Made by a program: the position numbers and the translations under genes | Source: Bacteroidia bacterium | GTDB taxonomy: Bacteria; Bacteroidota; Bacteroidia; Bacteroidales; Azobacteroidaceae | Assembly: GCA_025996895.1 (NCBI GenBank) | Contig: BNTW01000020.1 | Coordinates: forward strand, 1 to 39,257 | Length of the DNA: 39,257 nucleotides | Direction: 5' to 3' | Shown here: positions 16,789 to 24,890 of the stretch, piece by piece | Layout: every line of letters starts with the position of its first letter | Position numbering within the stretch: position 1 is the stretch's first letter | The notes under the pieces: model-generated | Database searches by the model: none | Told to the model about the DNA's origin: nothing | What the model saw: the letters and a program-made list of their open reading frames with translations, nothing else

Positions 16789-17141
16789 TAAAGATAGAAA
16801 ACGGAATTGTATCCGTTCCTGCATCCTGTAAGATTTGGATGACGCAGTACGAAATTGCAAAGCTGTTTGAATGCTTTGCAGCCAAAGTTAGCAGTAACAT
16901 CCGTTCAATTCTTAAAACCGTAGTACTTGATGAGAGAGCGGTTTGTCGAACTTATTACTATAAAGACGGCAGTTCTGTGGAGCAATATAATCTGGAAATG
17001 ATTACCGCCCTGTCTTTCAGAATTAAATCGAAAAATGCGGAAATATTCAGGAACCAGCTGATGAGAAAAATGGTTACAAATACCATTGAACAGCAAATTC
17101 TGATGAATATCCGGTGGGATGACAAGGTATTATTAAATTGA
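16773..17141 (+). CDS. Short RhuM-like protein
   Basis: 122 residues. It has the N-terminal module seen in RhuM proteins: VPASCKIWMTQYEIAKLFECFAAKVSSNIRSIL, then RTYYYKDGSSVEQYNLEMITALSFRIKSKNAEIFRNQLM. This is the same signature as in the cas9-coupled protein (FYSLEMILAIAFRVRSK). The C-terminal two thirds of a full RhuM are absent. It overlaps the end of the second recombinase by 16 bp, so it is part of the same operon and may be a DNA-binding regulator of the recombination genes. Short relatives of this kind occur next to recombinases in Bacteroides elements, so it is likely a normal short form rather than a fragment. Confidence 0.65.
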   Translation: MDREIIKIENGIVSVPASCKIWMTQYEIAKLFECFAAKVSSNIRSILKTVVLDERAVCRTYYYKDGSSVEQYNLEMITALSFRIKSKNAEIFRNQLMRKMVTNTIEQQILMNIRWDDKVLLN

Positions 17142-17189
17142 AATAATCCATTTTCATCTGAACACAAGGATAAAAGAAGGGAATAAAAC

Positions 17190-17272
17190 GACAAGGCTGA
17201 ACCCTCCGGGTATTTCGACAAATCTTCCTTTTTCGCTCCACGAAAAAGAGTATTTGTCGAAATAGCCTTGTC
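17190..17272. repeat. Long imperfect hairpin between recombinase operon and HTH genes
   Basis: Three paired blocks nest around a 5-nt loop: GACAAGGCT with AGCCTTGTC, ATTTCGACAAA with TTTGTCGAAAT, and CTTTTTCG with CGAAAAAG. There is a 13-nt one-sided bulge. It could terminate the convergent transcripts that meet here (recombinases from the left, HTH genes from the right), or serve as a site for a DNA-binding protein. Confidence 0.6.
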
Positions 17273-17353
17273 TTATTTATTCTCCTTCTATTAATGAGGC
17301 GTTTATCAGTTGAAAAAGGAAAAAATATTCAAAGGGAGGCTTTTGGGTAGTAG

Positions 17354-17653
17354 CTACCGGAACTTGTCCCTGTATCCTTCCTCCAACAACTTTTCAATAT
17401 CCGAAGAACGGTACAGGATTTTCCCACCCAGCTTGATATGCGGAATACGCCCCTCGTTGCGATAGTCCTGCAAACTTCTCCGGCTGAGTTTTAATTTTTT
17501 CGACAATTCGTCATCCGTATAAAAATACTCTCCGTTTAATGTCGGTTTTCTACCTGTAAACAAACGTTCCACAGCCAAAGAAAGACTATCCAATGAAAGA
17601 AAAAAGGATTTTACTCTTTCGTTGTTTTCTGATGTTACTAATTGACTACTCAT
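17354..17653 (-). CDS. Helix-turn-helix (excisionase-family) regulator
   Basis: 99 residues. The core reads YFYTDDELSKKLKLSRRSLQDYRNEGRIPHIKLGGKILYRSSDIEKLL, a clear HTH_17/MerR-like winged helix, preceded by an amphipathic N-terminal extension. Proteins like this occur as pairs in Bacteroides mobilizable elements and act as excisionase or transcription factor. The partner is at 17995-18306. Confidence 0.8.
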   Translation of the reverse strand: MSSQLVTSENNERVKSFFLSLDSLSLAVERLFTGRKPTLNGEYFYTDDELSKKLKLSRRSLQDYRNEGRIPHIKLGGKILYRSSDIEKLLEEGYRDKFR

Positions 17654-17701
17654 AAATATATTTTTTGATTTTGTATTGATACTTTGGTTTGTTATCTCAT
17701 T

Positions 17702-17992
17702 CTAATGCTTCATATAACTGCCCCAACCTGAAATATGCAAAGTATATGGTAATTCTTCGGATGCCAACCGGCAACACTTCATTCCCATACGGACATAGCA
17801 GCCATTTTCATCCGAATCTATCTCGTAACAGGAAAAGCTACCCCATCCATAATCTTTGTCATAACAATAAGCAAGCAGGTAATAATTACCGTTGTAGCCC
17901 CGAAAGATATATACATCGGGATTGCCATTGACACTTTCCCAACCGCCCTGCCACAAGGCAAGAGTATTCTGATTTGATTGATATTCTTCCAT
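17702..17992 (-). CDS. DUF3876-type mobile-element protein
   Basis: 96 residues, small and aromatic (ALWQGGWESVNGNPDVYIFRGYNGNYYLLAYCYD). The pattern matches the DUF3876 family of small proteins found in Bacteroides conjugative and mobilizable elements; this is recognition by motif, not by search. It has no signal or membrane segment. It lies 2 nt after the upstream HTH gene stop and before the other HTH gene, so the three form a minus-strand operon. The function is unknown. Confidence 0.6.
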   Translation of the reverse strand: MEEYQSNQNTLALWQGGWESVNGNPDVYIFRGYNGNYYLLAYCYDKDYGWGSFSCYEIDSDENGCYVRMGMKCCRLASEELPYTLHISGWGSYMKH

Positions 17993-17994
17993 AC

Positions 17995-18306
17995 TTATAT
18001 CTTCTTTCCTTTGTATATAGCCTGTTTCCGCTTGTCTTCCACCAAGGGAAGAATCTTTTCCACATCTTCCGGCTTATAATAAGTTTTGTGGCTGATTTGG
18101 GAATAAGCCAGCGTCCCGTTATCCCGAAGCGTCTGCAAAGTTCGGGGAGAAATCTTCAAAAGCAGGCATACATCCTGATTGTCCAACCATTCACTCATAT
18201 CCCTGTCGCCATGAAGCCGGCAGAGGTATTCCATCCTTTTGGCGAAACCTTCAAATTTCGAGAGCATCGCCTCGAATGTTTTCGCATCAATATTTACTAT
18301 TTCCAT
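17995..18306 (-). CDS. Helix-turn-helix (excisionase-family) regulator
   Basis: 103 residues. The HTH segment is WLDNQDVCLLLKISPRTLQTLRDNGTLAYSQISHKTYYKPEDVEKIL, preceded by a helical N-terminal part (FEGFAKRMEYLCRL). It is the first gene of the small minus-strand operon 18306-17354. Its role is likely control of excision or mobilization, as for its partner at 17354-17653. Confidence 0.8.
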   Translation of the reverse strand: MEIVNIDAKTFEAMLSKFEGFAKRMEYLCRLHGDRDMSEWLDNQDVCLLLKISPRTLQTLRDNGTLAYSQISHKTYYKPEDVEKILPLVEDKRKQAIYKGKKI

Positions 18307-18948
18307 CTTGATATTTTATTTGTTAAATTTCTATTTCCTGCCAAAATTAAGGTATTAAATTATCACATTCCAAAGAACGGCTTCCTTTGCTTTTTTCCAC
18401 TGTATTTTGCACAAGTTCATTTCCGGAAGCGGTGATATTTTCACCTTTTTACCACGAAGTAAAACAGAAAAATCCGCACCGCAAAGGATTTACAGGCAAG
18501 TGGCAGCATGTTGCGTCGATTTGGCAGTGGTTTGCTTCGGCAGGTAGGACAAATCTTTTGTTTGAACAGGTATTTTAATCCCCAAAAGTAACTTTTCCAA
18601 TCCATCTCAACTTCTTTCAAATTTTATCAGAACATAATCAAAAATAAGAAGGACAGGTATTGCCGACACACTATTATTCGGTGCGCAAAACGGTGCAGTT
18701 TACACCGTCTGCCAAGAGACTGTAACAGAAAGATATTGCAGAATCATCCATATAAGCCCAATTCGATTACGGTGCTGATTAATAATTGTTTATTTGCATC
18801 AGAATTGATTTCAGAACAGAGGTAAATACTGACACTTGCATGAGAATCTGTTTTGGAATCAATTTAGAAATAAGATAAGATGTTAGTATAGAATTCAATA
18901 TTTAATTCAAAACAGGCATCAATGTTTAACAATCAACAGATTTAAGTA
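18307..18948. other. Non-coding interval before the mobilization genes, possible oriT region
   Basis: About 640 bp without a convincing gene. It contains an inverted repeat ACGGTG-cagttta-CACCGT (18690-18708) and, at 18371-18414, sequences similar to the element's end repeats. A transfer origin would be expected close to the mob genes, so the inverted repeat is a candidate, without further proof. I see no RNA gene. Confidence 0.4.
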
Positions 18949-19281
18949 ATGAAAACAAAAAAGAATCGAAAACAGGTTTCAGTAGCGGAATATATTGAGA
19001 CCTATTGTCAGGAAAAAAGGATAAGGGAACGGTTCGCAGTATATATCAGTCCACAGACGCATCGCAATCTTAAAAGTATTGCACGGCTGTTTGCAAGCGA
19101 ACATCACACAACAGCATCTTCCTTAGCTGATTCCATCATCTCCTGCCATTTTGAGGCATACAGGGAACTTTTGAACGGTGTGCAGAAGGAGGATAGACAC
19201 GGACTTCTCGAATGGCTGGAGGATATGAAACGGTGCGGAAATGAAGAACAGGATGAACAATCGAATGATGTCAAGGTATAG
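18949..19281 (+). CDS. DUF3408-type mobilization-associated protein
   Basis: 110 residues. The pattern YIETYCQEKRIRERFAVYISPQTHRNLKSIARLFASEHHTTASSLADSIISCHFEAYRELLN fits DUF3408, a ribbon-helix-helix-like family of Bacteroides transferable elements. It probably binds DNA near the transfer origin or regulates mob genes. It opens the plus-strand mobilization run (followed by MobC and relaxase) and has an acidic tail. Confidence 0.7.
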   Translation: MKTKKNRKQVSVAEYIETYCQEKRIRERFAVYISPQTHRNLKSIARLFASEHHTTASSLADSIISCHFEAYRELLNGVQKEDRHGLLEWLEDMKRCGNEEQDEQSNDVKV

Positions 19282-19432
19282 ACATTTTATTTCCACAAAC
19301 GAGAGTGTAAAATTTACCCATTCCAATGGAACATAAATGTTCGGTTAGCGGAGCAAGTTTATGTTTCGAGTGCATCGAAACTCTGAATTATCCCGCTGGT
19401 CTCCATTCAAACTTGTAAAAAGGATGATGATA

Positions 19433-19792
19433 ATGAAAAACAAAAAAGGCGGGCGACCGAAATTAAGTCCCGCCGAAAAACTGAAATACCGGATAGCGGT
19501 CAATCTTTGCACGAAAGATTATTACGCCTTGAAAGCAAAAGCAACCCAAGCAGGAATGACCTGTACCGAAGTGGCGCGATTGACAATTACCGGTTGCCAA
19601 GTTCGCCAACGATTGACAACAGAACAAATGGACTGTATCCGCAAACTCTCCGGCATGGGAAACAATCTGAATCAGATTGCGAAAAAAGCAAATGCCGAGG
19701 GTTACACCGATGCCCGAAGCGAATACCTCTATCTGGCGGATAAAATTGATAACACATTAAATCTTTTAGAAAATGGTAGCCAAGATAGTTAA
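19433..19792 (+). CDS. mobC: Mobilization protein MobC (relaxosome accessory)
   Basis: About 120 residues from ATG 19433 (MKNKKGGRPKLSPAEKLKYRIAVNLC), chosen because AAAAGG lies at a good distance upstream; in-frame ATGs at 19424 and 19361 are possible. The N-terminal GGRPKLSP, the ribbon-helix-helix-like DYYALKAKATQAGMTCTEVARL, and the C-terminal LSGMGNNLNQIAKKAN motif are hallmarks of the MobC family. The protein helps the relaxase open the transfer origin. It overlaps the relaxase gene by 20 bp. Confidence 0.85.
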   Translation: MKNKKGGRPKLSPAEKLKYRIAVNLCTKDYYALKAKATQAGMTCTEVARLTITGCQVRQRLTTEQMDCIRKLSGMGNNLNQIAKKANAEGYTDARSEYLYLADKIDNTLNLLENGSQDS

Positions 19793-20696
19793 AGGTAAAA
19801 GTTTCAAGGGCGTAATCAATTACGTTCTCGACAAAGCCAAGCAAACGGAATTAATTGCATCGGAAGGCGTTCGCCTGAAAAGCCGTGAATCCATTATACG
19901 AAATTTCATCACTCAAGCCGGGTTAAACCCAAAAGTATCCAAAACGGTCGGTCATATTTCATTGGATTTCTCGGCACAGGACAAGGATAAATTGACCAAT
20001 GAGAAAATGGTGCAGATTGCGAAAGAGTACATGACAAAAATGGGAATTATAAATACACAGTACATCATTGGTCGGCATTACGACAAGGAACATCCGCATA
20101 TCCACATCGTTTTCAATCGGATAGATAACGATGGTAAAACGATTTCGGACAGGAACGACCGTTACCGTAGTGAAAAGATATGCAAGGAGCTGACCGAAAA
20201 GCACGGATTGTACTTTGCACAAGGCAAAGAAAATGTAAAACGGCATCGCTTGAAAGAGCCGGATAAAACAAAATACGAAATTTTTGATGCCCTGAACGCA
20301 ACCATTCCGAAGTGCAAAAATTGGAAAGACCTGAATGACGAACTGAAAAAGCAAGGTATCGTAATCAGTTTGAAATACAAGGGCAACACCAATGAAGTTC
20401 AGGGCATTCGGTTTGAAAAGAACGGATATATATTCAATGGCTCAAAGATTGACAGGCAATTCAGTTACAGCAAGATTGATTTTCAACTGAAACAAAATGA
20501 CAGGACGCAAGATATTCATGTTCAATCCGCACATAATCATTCCCAAAATCAATCTTCTGTTTTGGAAAATACAGTTTCTGCTTTGGGTGGGTTATTCGAT
20601 ATTCCGACATCAGGAACAAACTATGACCCCGATGAAGCGGAATTGATGCGACAAACTAAACCCAAGAAGAAAAAGAAAAGAGGATATCATTTATAA
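19773..20696 (+). CDS. mobA: Relaxase (MobA/VirD2 type)
   Basis: 307 residues. Such enzymes nick the transfer origin and stay bound to the 5' end of the strand. The three-histidine metal site is visible as YDKEHPHIHIVFNRID (about 106-120). Tyr17 in KGVINYVLDK is the likely nicking residue of this MOB class, and GHISLDFSAQD is the usual central segment. The C-terminus is basic (KPKKKKKRGYHL). The protein is of the short form seen in Bacteroides mobilizable elements, with no helicase or primase domain. It is followed at 21 nt by the membrane protein at 20718. Confidence 0.9.
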   Translation: MVAKIVKGKSFKGVINYVLDKAKQTELIASEGVRLKSRESIIRNFITQAGLNPKVSKTVGHISLDFSAQDKDKLTNEKMVQIAKEYMTKMGIINTQYIIGRHYDKEHPHIHIVFNRIDNDGKTISDRNDRYRSEKICKELTEKHGLYFAQGKENVKRHRLKEPDKTKYEIFDALNATIPKCKNWKDLNDELKKQGIVISLKYKGNTNEVQGIRFEKNGYIFNGSKIDRQFSYSKIDFQLKQNDRTQDIHVQSAHNHSQNQSSVLENTVSALGGLFDIPTSGTNYDPDEAELMRQTKPKKKKKRGYHL

Positions 20697-20717
20697 ACCA
20701 TTAAAAAACAAGTCATT

Positions 20718-21257
20718 ATGAGCAATACGAATAAAATGGATACTTCCGCCATATTTGAAATGTTTGAAACAATAAATAGTAAGTTGGATAAGCAACCGAA
20801 CAAACAGGTTGAGGTTGATTTATCAGCTATAAATGCTATAACAGAACGGTTTGAAAATGTGATTGACGAAGTTAAAAAGCCCACCATAATCGAACATCAA
20901 CACCGCCATACGATTGATATACGTTCCAATTGGTTTTTTCTTTCATGGGTAGCATTGGCTGTAATCGTGCTTGGCTCATTTTGGGCAATTGCCAACCAAC
21001 GGCAAACGATTAGCCAATATCGAGACAATGACATGAAATACAGGTATATTAAGATGCAAGGACAGACCAGTAAAGAAAATCTTTATTGGTTGGAACAGCA
21101 ATTCAAGTATGGTGATAGTATCCGAATCATTCGTAAGCATGTAGAGAAATACGAGGAGTTAGTTCAGGAACAGGCGGAAAGATTGGAAAGGGTGCGAAGG
21201 AATAGTGAGGAGGCAGAAAAACTGCGGGAAAATGTTGAATTGTTAAAAACCAAGTAA
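20718..21257 (+). CDS. Membrane protein downstream of the relaxase
   Basis: 179 residues with one transmembrane segment (about 73-91, WFFLSWVALAVIVLGSFWAI). It is preceded by a cytoplasmic helical part and followed by a long charged coiled coil (RKHVEKYEELVQEQAERLERVRRNSEEAEKL). Genes of this shape often follow MobA/MobC in Bacteroides elements and may dock the relaxosome on the membrane; that is inference. It is the last gene of the mob run. Confidence 0.65.
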   Translation: MSNTNKMDTSAIFEMFETINSKLDKQPNKQVEVDLSAINAITERFENVIDEVKKPTIIEHQHRHTIDIRSNWFFLSWVALAVIVLGSFWAIANQRQTISQYRDNDMKYRYIKMQGQTSKENLYWLEQQFKYGDSIRIIRKHVEKYEELVQEQAERLERVRRNSEEAEKLRENVELLKTK

Positions 21258-21335
21258 GCGTCTGCTACTGCATTTAAGAATATCCGAAATATACATAATC
21301 AAAAAATCGAATTACGCAAGTTTCTTGTGATGTTT

Positions 21336-21366
21336 TTTGCCGACACGAAGATTATTACTACCTTTG
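21336..21366 (+). promoter_or_regulatory. Bacteroidota-type promoter, original driver of the liv operon
   Basis: TTTG (21336-21339), 19 nt, TACCTTTG (21359-21366). Expected start about 21373. The next gene on this strand is livG at 22501, but the IS630 copy at 21397-22486 now separates them. Without the IS the leader would be about 40 nt, a normal length. Confidence 0.7.
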
Positions 21367-21413
21367 CGGCCGAAGTTTTAATAGCAGAAATAGAGATAAG
21401 TACGCATTAAAAA

Positions 21414-21992
21414 TTAGTTTGCATTAAAATGGGAAAAATTAATTTTCAGGTTCTCACCCAGGCTGGCCAGGCAACGATTGGTTGCGTAAAAGAGGGTATC
21501 TTTATAAAGATAATCTTCCGGGTTCAGCCATTCTTTCTTCAATTTTCTCCAAAGCGTTTCAGCGATGTTCAGGTGAGGGGAATAGGGTGGAAGAAAGAAG
21601 ATAAACAATTCTCTTTTCTGCCAGTAAGGAATCCGCTCCTGAATAAGTTTCGCCTTATGTACACGTGCATTGTCCAATACAATAAATGTTTTTTTGTGTA
21701 TCTGAAAAGAAAATTTCTCCAAATATTCCAATATAAACTGGGCATCAATGTTTGCTTCGGTAGTTTGCCATCGACATTGGCTCTGTCTGTTTATAAACCC
21801 AAAACAATTGAGTTTATAGGCTTTTTCGGAAAGGATGCAAACATCCTCATCCGGGAATTGCCAGCCGTAAGGAACATATCCTTCGCTGCACACATGGGTT
21901 TCATCACCATAAAAAAGGTCTATTGTTCCTTTCATACTCAACTGCTCAAGTTCTTTCAATTTTTCGACCTGAAGTGCATAATACTCCGGCAT
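21414..21992 (-). CDS. IS630 transposase, DDE catalytic part (OrfB)
   Basis: 192 residues as read from an internal ATG; the true product is probably a -1 frameshift fusion with OrfA. DDE_3 motifs are visible: IDLFYGDETHV (first Asp/Glu), FIVLDNARVHKA (second Asp) and FLPPYSPHLNIAETLWRKLKKEW (the final Glu in N-I-A-E). All three acidic residues are present, so the transposase may be active. Confidence 0.88.
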   Translation of the reverse strand: MPEYYALQVEKLKELEQLSMKGTIDLFYGDETHVCSEGYVPYGWQFPDEDVCILSEKAYKLNCFGFINRQSQCRWQTTEANIDAQFILEYLEKFSFQIHKKTFIVLDNARVHKAKLIQERIPYWQKRELFIFFLPPYSPHLNIAETLWRKLKKEWLNPEDYLYKDTLFYATNRCLASLGENLKINFSHFNAN

Positions 21993-22015
21993 GGGTTGTC
22001 CTTTGCTCCGGCGTC

Positions 22016-22435
22016 TTATTCGTTTATATCGTCCGCCAAACTTTTTAAAAAATTCTTGAACGTGCTGCTGCTAACATTTTTCCCGCTTTGCTGCTCCCAT
22101 TCGGCTTTAGCCGTTTGCATCCGTTGCCGGTTGGCTTTTATGGCAGACAGGATGGCTTCTTTATCTTCGACTATATCAATAATCGGCTTACGACCCCGAC
22201 CAGGCTTGGTACGCAAACCCGATAGCCCCTCGGACTTGTACCGCTTTAGCCAACTGTTGACACTTACATTACACATGCCTGTAATGGCCCCGACTTCTGC
22301 GGAACTGCGACCTTCGGATTTAAGAAGTATGCTTTGGCAACGCATCCGGAAACAGTGGCTTGACCCACACTTGAATCCATATTCTAATTCCCTGCGTTGT
22401 TCCGGTGTTAGAATTGGTGTATTGACTCGTCCCAT
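22016..22435 (-). CDS. IS630 transposase, helix-turn-helix part (OrfA)
   Basis: 139 residues: a winged/HTH domain (TPEQRRELEYGF, SAEVGAITGMCNVSVNSWLKRYKSEGLSGLRTKPGRGRKP) typical of IS630 transposases. It stops soon after the heptamer T-TTA-AAA (coding strand, about 22044-22050), where a -1 shift joins it to the DDE part. The reading in the shifted frame continues GGRYKRIRRRSKGQPMPEYY without a stop, so a single fusion transposase is likely made by frameshifting. Confidence 0.85.
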   Translation of the reverse strand: MGRVNTPILTPEQRRELEYGFKCGSSHCFRMRCQSILLKSEGRSSAEVGAITGMCNVSVNSWLKRYKSEGLSGLRTKPGRGRKPIIDIVEDKEAILSAIKANRQRMQTAKAEWEQQSGKNVSSSTFKNFLKSLADDINE

Positions 22436-22500
22436 AATGGACGCAAAGTTAAAAAATAATATAAACTATTTCTTAGCACATACTTAAGTAAAAATATAAG

Positions 22501-23151
22501 ATGCTTGAATTGAAAAATATACATAAATCCTTTGGCGATGCACAGGTGCTGAATGGGGTCAATCTCCGTTTGGAAAAGGGTTGTGTATATACACTCAAAG
22601 GTGGTAACGGTTCAGGCAAAACGACCTTAATCAACATCATATCGGGATTTCTGAAACCGACTGTTGGTGTTGTGGAGTTTAAAGGAAAGAAAATTGCGCG
22701 GTTTGCGCCCTATCGTGTCAATCGTTTGGGAATTGGGCGGACATTTCAGGATTTGCGGCTGGCTACGCAAATGTCTGTTTATGAAAATATTTTGCTGGCA
22801 CAGGAAAAGAAATTATTTGCCAATCCGAGTAAAGAACAGCAAAAACGCGCAGACGAAATTTTGGAAAAAGTTTCTTTGTCGGAAAAACGCAATGAATTGG
22901 CGGGCGAGATAAGTTACGGACAACAAAAATTATTAACTATCGGCTGTTGTATAGCCAACGATGCCGATTTGTTGTTAATTGACGAGCCGGTAGCGGGCAT
23001 TGATAAAGACAATTTGCTGAAAATTACCAACCTGATAAAGCAGTTAAAACAAGAGGGGAAAACGATTTTGCAAATTGAACACAATACCGATTATATTAAC
23101 GCAACAAGCGACCATATTTTGCAAATGGAAAAAGGAGTAATCGTATGCTGA
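22501..23151 (+). CDS. livG: ABC transporter ATPase, LivG-like
   Basis: 216 residues, somewhat short for LivG (about 250). Walker A is GGNGSGKTT, the signature is ISYGQQ, and Walker B is LLLIDEPVAG with the switch His in IEHNTD. It is one of two cytoplasmic ATPases of a branched-chain amino acid type importer and pairs with LivF. It is the first gene of an operon running to 30182 and overlaps livF by 7 bp. Its start lies 15 nt past the IS630 end, so the native promoter is displaced. Confidence 0.88.
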   Translation: MLELKNIHKSFGDAQVLNGVNLRLEKGCVYTLKGGNGSGKTTLINIISGFLKPTVGVVEFKGKKIARFAPYRVNRLGIGRTFQDLRLATQMSVYENILLAQEKKLFANPSKEQQKRADEILEKVSLSEKRNELAGEISYGQQKLLTIGCCIANDADLLLIDEPVAGIDKDNLLKITNLIKQLKQEGKTILQIEHNTDYINATSDHILQMEKGVIVC

Positions 23152-23792
23152 AAGTAGCACACATAACCACAGGTTACGGCAAAAAGCAAGTGCTGACTGA
23201 TGTTTCCTTTGAAATCGGCAAAGGCGAAATTGTTTTGCTGACGGGCGGCAACGGCTCAGGCAAAAGCACAGTGCTGAAAACGATATACGGCTTGTTGAAA
23301 ATTTGGTCGGCAGAAGGGAAAATTATTTTTGAGGGCGAGGACATTACCGCTTTGCCCACAGCGCAAATGTTGCGGAAAGGCATTGCTTATATGCCACAGA
23401 AGAAAAATGTGTTTGAGGACTTTACGGTAGAAGAAAATTTGCTTACTTCGGCAAGCATTTACACAACTGCCGATGCCAAAGAACGAGTAAAAAAGGTTTA
23501 TGAAACGCTGCCGATGCTTGAAACGCTGCGAAAACGCACACCGTTCCATTTAAGCGGCGGCGAAAAGCAGTTATTGGCGTTTGGCTGCTTGTTGGTGCAT
23601 AAGCCGAAATTGGTGTTGCTGGACGAGCCGTTTGCGGGGGTTGATTCTCAAAATTCCGAGATAATTGCAAATGGTATAACCGATTTGAAAAAGGAAAATA
23701 CAACTTTTATTATTGTAGAGCATAAAAGGTATTTATTTGAAAATCAGATAGATAAAGTTATTGAATTGGAATTAGGAATTATTAAAAATTAA
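23145..23792 (+). CDS. livF: ABC transporter ATPase, LivF-like
   Basis: 215 residues. Walker A is GGNGSGKST, the Q-loop is YMPQKKNVFEDFTVEENL, the signature is LSGGEKQ, and Walker B is LVLLDEPFAG followed by IVEHKR. It matches the second ATPase of hydrophobic amino acid (HAAT/Liv) importers. It overlaps livG and is followed at 6 nt by the binding-protein gene. Confidence 0.88.
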   Translation: MLKVAHITTGYGKKQVLTDVSFEIGKGEIVLLTGGNGSGKSTVLKTIYGLLKIWSAEGKIIFEGEDITALPTAQMLRKGIAYMPQKKNVFEDFTVEENLLTSASIYTTADAKERVKKVYETLPMLETLRKRTPFHLSGGEKQLLAFGCLLVHKPKLVLLDEPFAGVDSQNSEIIANGITDLKKENTTFIIVEHKRYLFENQIDKVIELELGIIKN

Positions 23793-23798
23793 AATAAT

Positions 23799-24890
23799 AT
23801 GAATAAGAAAATTTTTATTACAATTGGAGTGATTGCGGTTATTGCAATCGGAGTATTTGTTTATCTGAATAAGAGTAATAAACAAGTAACAAAAGTAGGC
23901 GTTATTGCACCTTTAACAGGGCAAGTAGCAACTTACGGACAGGATTTGAAAAAAGGCATTGATGTTGCCTTTGACGAAGAACCTGATTTTAAGGTCTTTT
24001 ATCAAGACTCAAAAGCGCAGGCAAACACAGGTCTGAATGCAATGCACCAACTTCGGAATGTTGAGGGCATTAACTATTTTGTAGGCGATGCTACTACCAC
24101 CGTTTCTTTGCTTATTGCAGAAGAAGCGCAGAAAAACAAAACGCCGCTTTTAGTGCCGATTGCTTCGGGCAATGACATTAAAACCAAAGGCGATTACATT
24201 TTTCAAGATTGCCCTCGTAACGAAAAACAATCTATTGCCGCTGCAAAATTTATTGCAGAAAATTTGAAACTGAAAAAAGTTGGTATTATCTATCAACAAA
24301 TTTCTTATGGTGTCGAATTATCCGACAAATTGGTTTCGGAATTGAAAAAGTATGGTATTGAGCCGTTGTTTAATGAAAGTTTTCAAGACGCAAAAACAGG
24401 ATTGAAAAATATCATTGTGAAAGCAAAAGAAGCCCAACCCGAAATAATTTTTATTCCGATGGAATACGAAAGTGCCGCACTTGTATTGAAACAATGTAGA
24501 GAACAAGGCGTAACTTGTTATTTTATCGGGACTGATGGCGCATATTCCGAAAAACTTGTTGAGTTGGCAGGAAAAGCGGCAGAAGGTTTTTATTTCACGA
24601 TGTTTCCGTTAAATACAAATTCCGAGTATTACAAAGAATTTGAAACTAAATTCAAAGCAAAATATAACGCTTTGCCTAATGTATTTTCTTGCTACGGTTA
24701 CGAATCTGCAAGAAATATGATAACCGCAATAAAAAATACCGATGGCAGTCCAGAAACCGTTAAAGACTATTTCTATAATAATGAATTTGATTCATTTACA
24801 GGAAAATTGAAATTTGACGAAATGGGCGAAGTCATAAGGGATTTTGGAATTATTAAAGTAATTAATGGCAATTTTATTTTTGAGAAATGA
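23799..24890 (+). CDS. Periplasmic binding protein, LivJ/LivK-like
   Basis: 363 residues, a type I periplasmic binding fold (Peripla_BP_6): VGVIAPLTGQVATYGQDLKKGIDVAF, then FVGDATTTVSLLIAEEAQKNKTPLLVPIASG, KKVGIIYQQISYG, PEIIFIPMEYESAALVLKQC and YGYESARNMITAI. The N-terminus (4-22, KIFITIGVIAVIAIGVFVYL) is a hydrophobic segment with no lipobox and no clear cleavage site, so the protein may stay anchored in the inner membrane. The ligand is not evident: the family takes branched-chain amino acids, amides, urea and aromatic compounds. It overlaps the next gene by ATGA. Confidence 0.82.
   Translation: MNKKIFITIGVIAVIAIGVFVYLNKSNKQVTKVGVIAPLTGQVATYGQDLKKGIDVAFDEEPDFKVFYQDSKAQANTGLNAMHQLRNVEGINYFVGDATTTVSLLIAEEAQKNKTPLLVPIASGNDIKTKGDYIFQDCPRNEKQSIAAAKFIAENLKLKKVGIIYQQISYGVELSDKLVSELKKYGIEPLFNESFQDAKTGLKNIIVKAKEAQPEIIFIPMEYESAALVLKQCREQGVTCYFIGTDGAYSEKLVELAGKAAEGFYFTMFPLNTNSEYYKEFETKFKAKYNALPNVFSCYGYESARNMITAIKNTDGSPETVKDYFYNNEFDSFTGKLKFDEMGEVIRDFGIIKVINGNFIFEK

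Larger units (their letters stand above)
21397..22486 (-). mobile_element. IS630-family insertion sequence
   Basis: About 1.09 kb. The left end TAAGTACGCATTAAAAATTA and the right end, read on the minus strand as TAAGTATGTGCTAAGAAATA, are imperfect inverted repeats. Each begins at a TA, the IS630/Tc1 target duplication. The transposase genes lie between them on the minus strand. It sits 15 nt before the livG start. Confidence 0.85.

Noticed and set aside
21429..22487. Long plus-strand open frame across the IS630
   Set aside because: It is the antisense of the two transposase genes, has no start signal or recognisable domain, and the transposase motifs are clear on the other strand.
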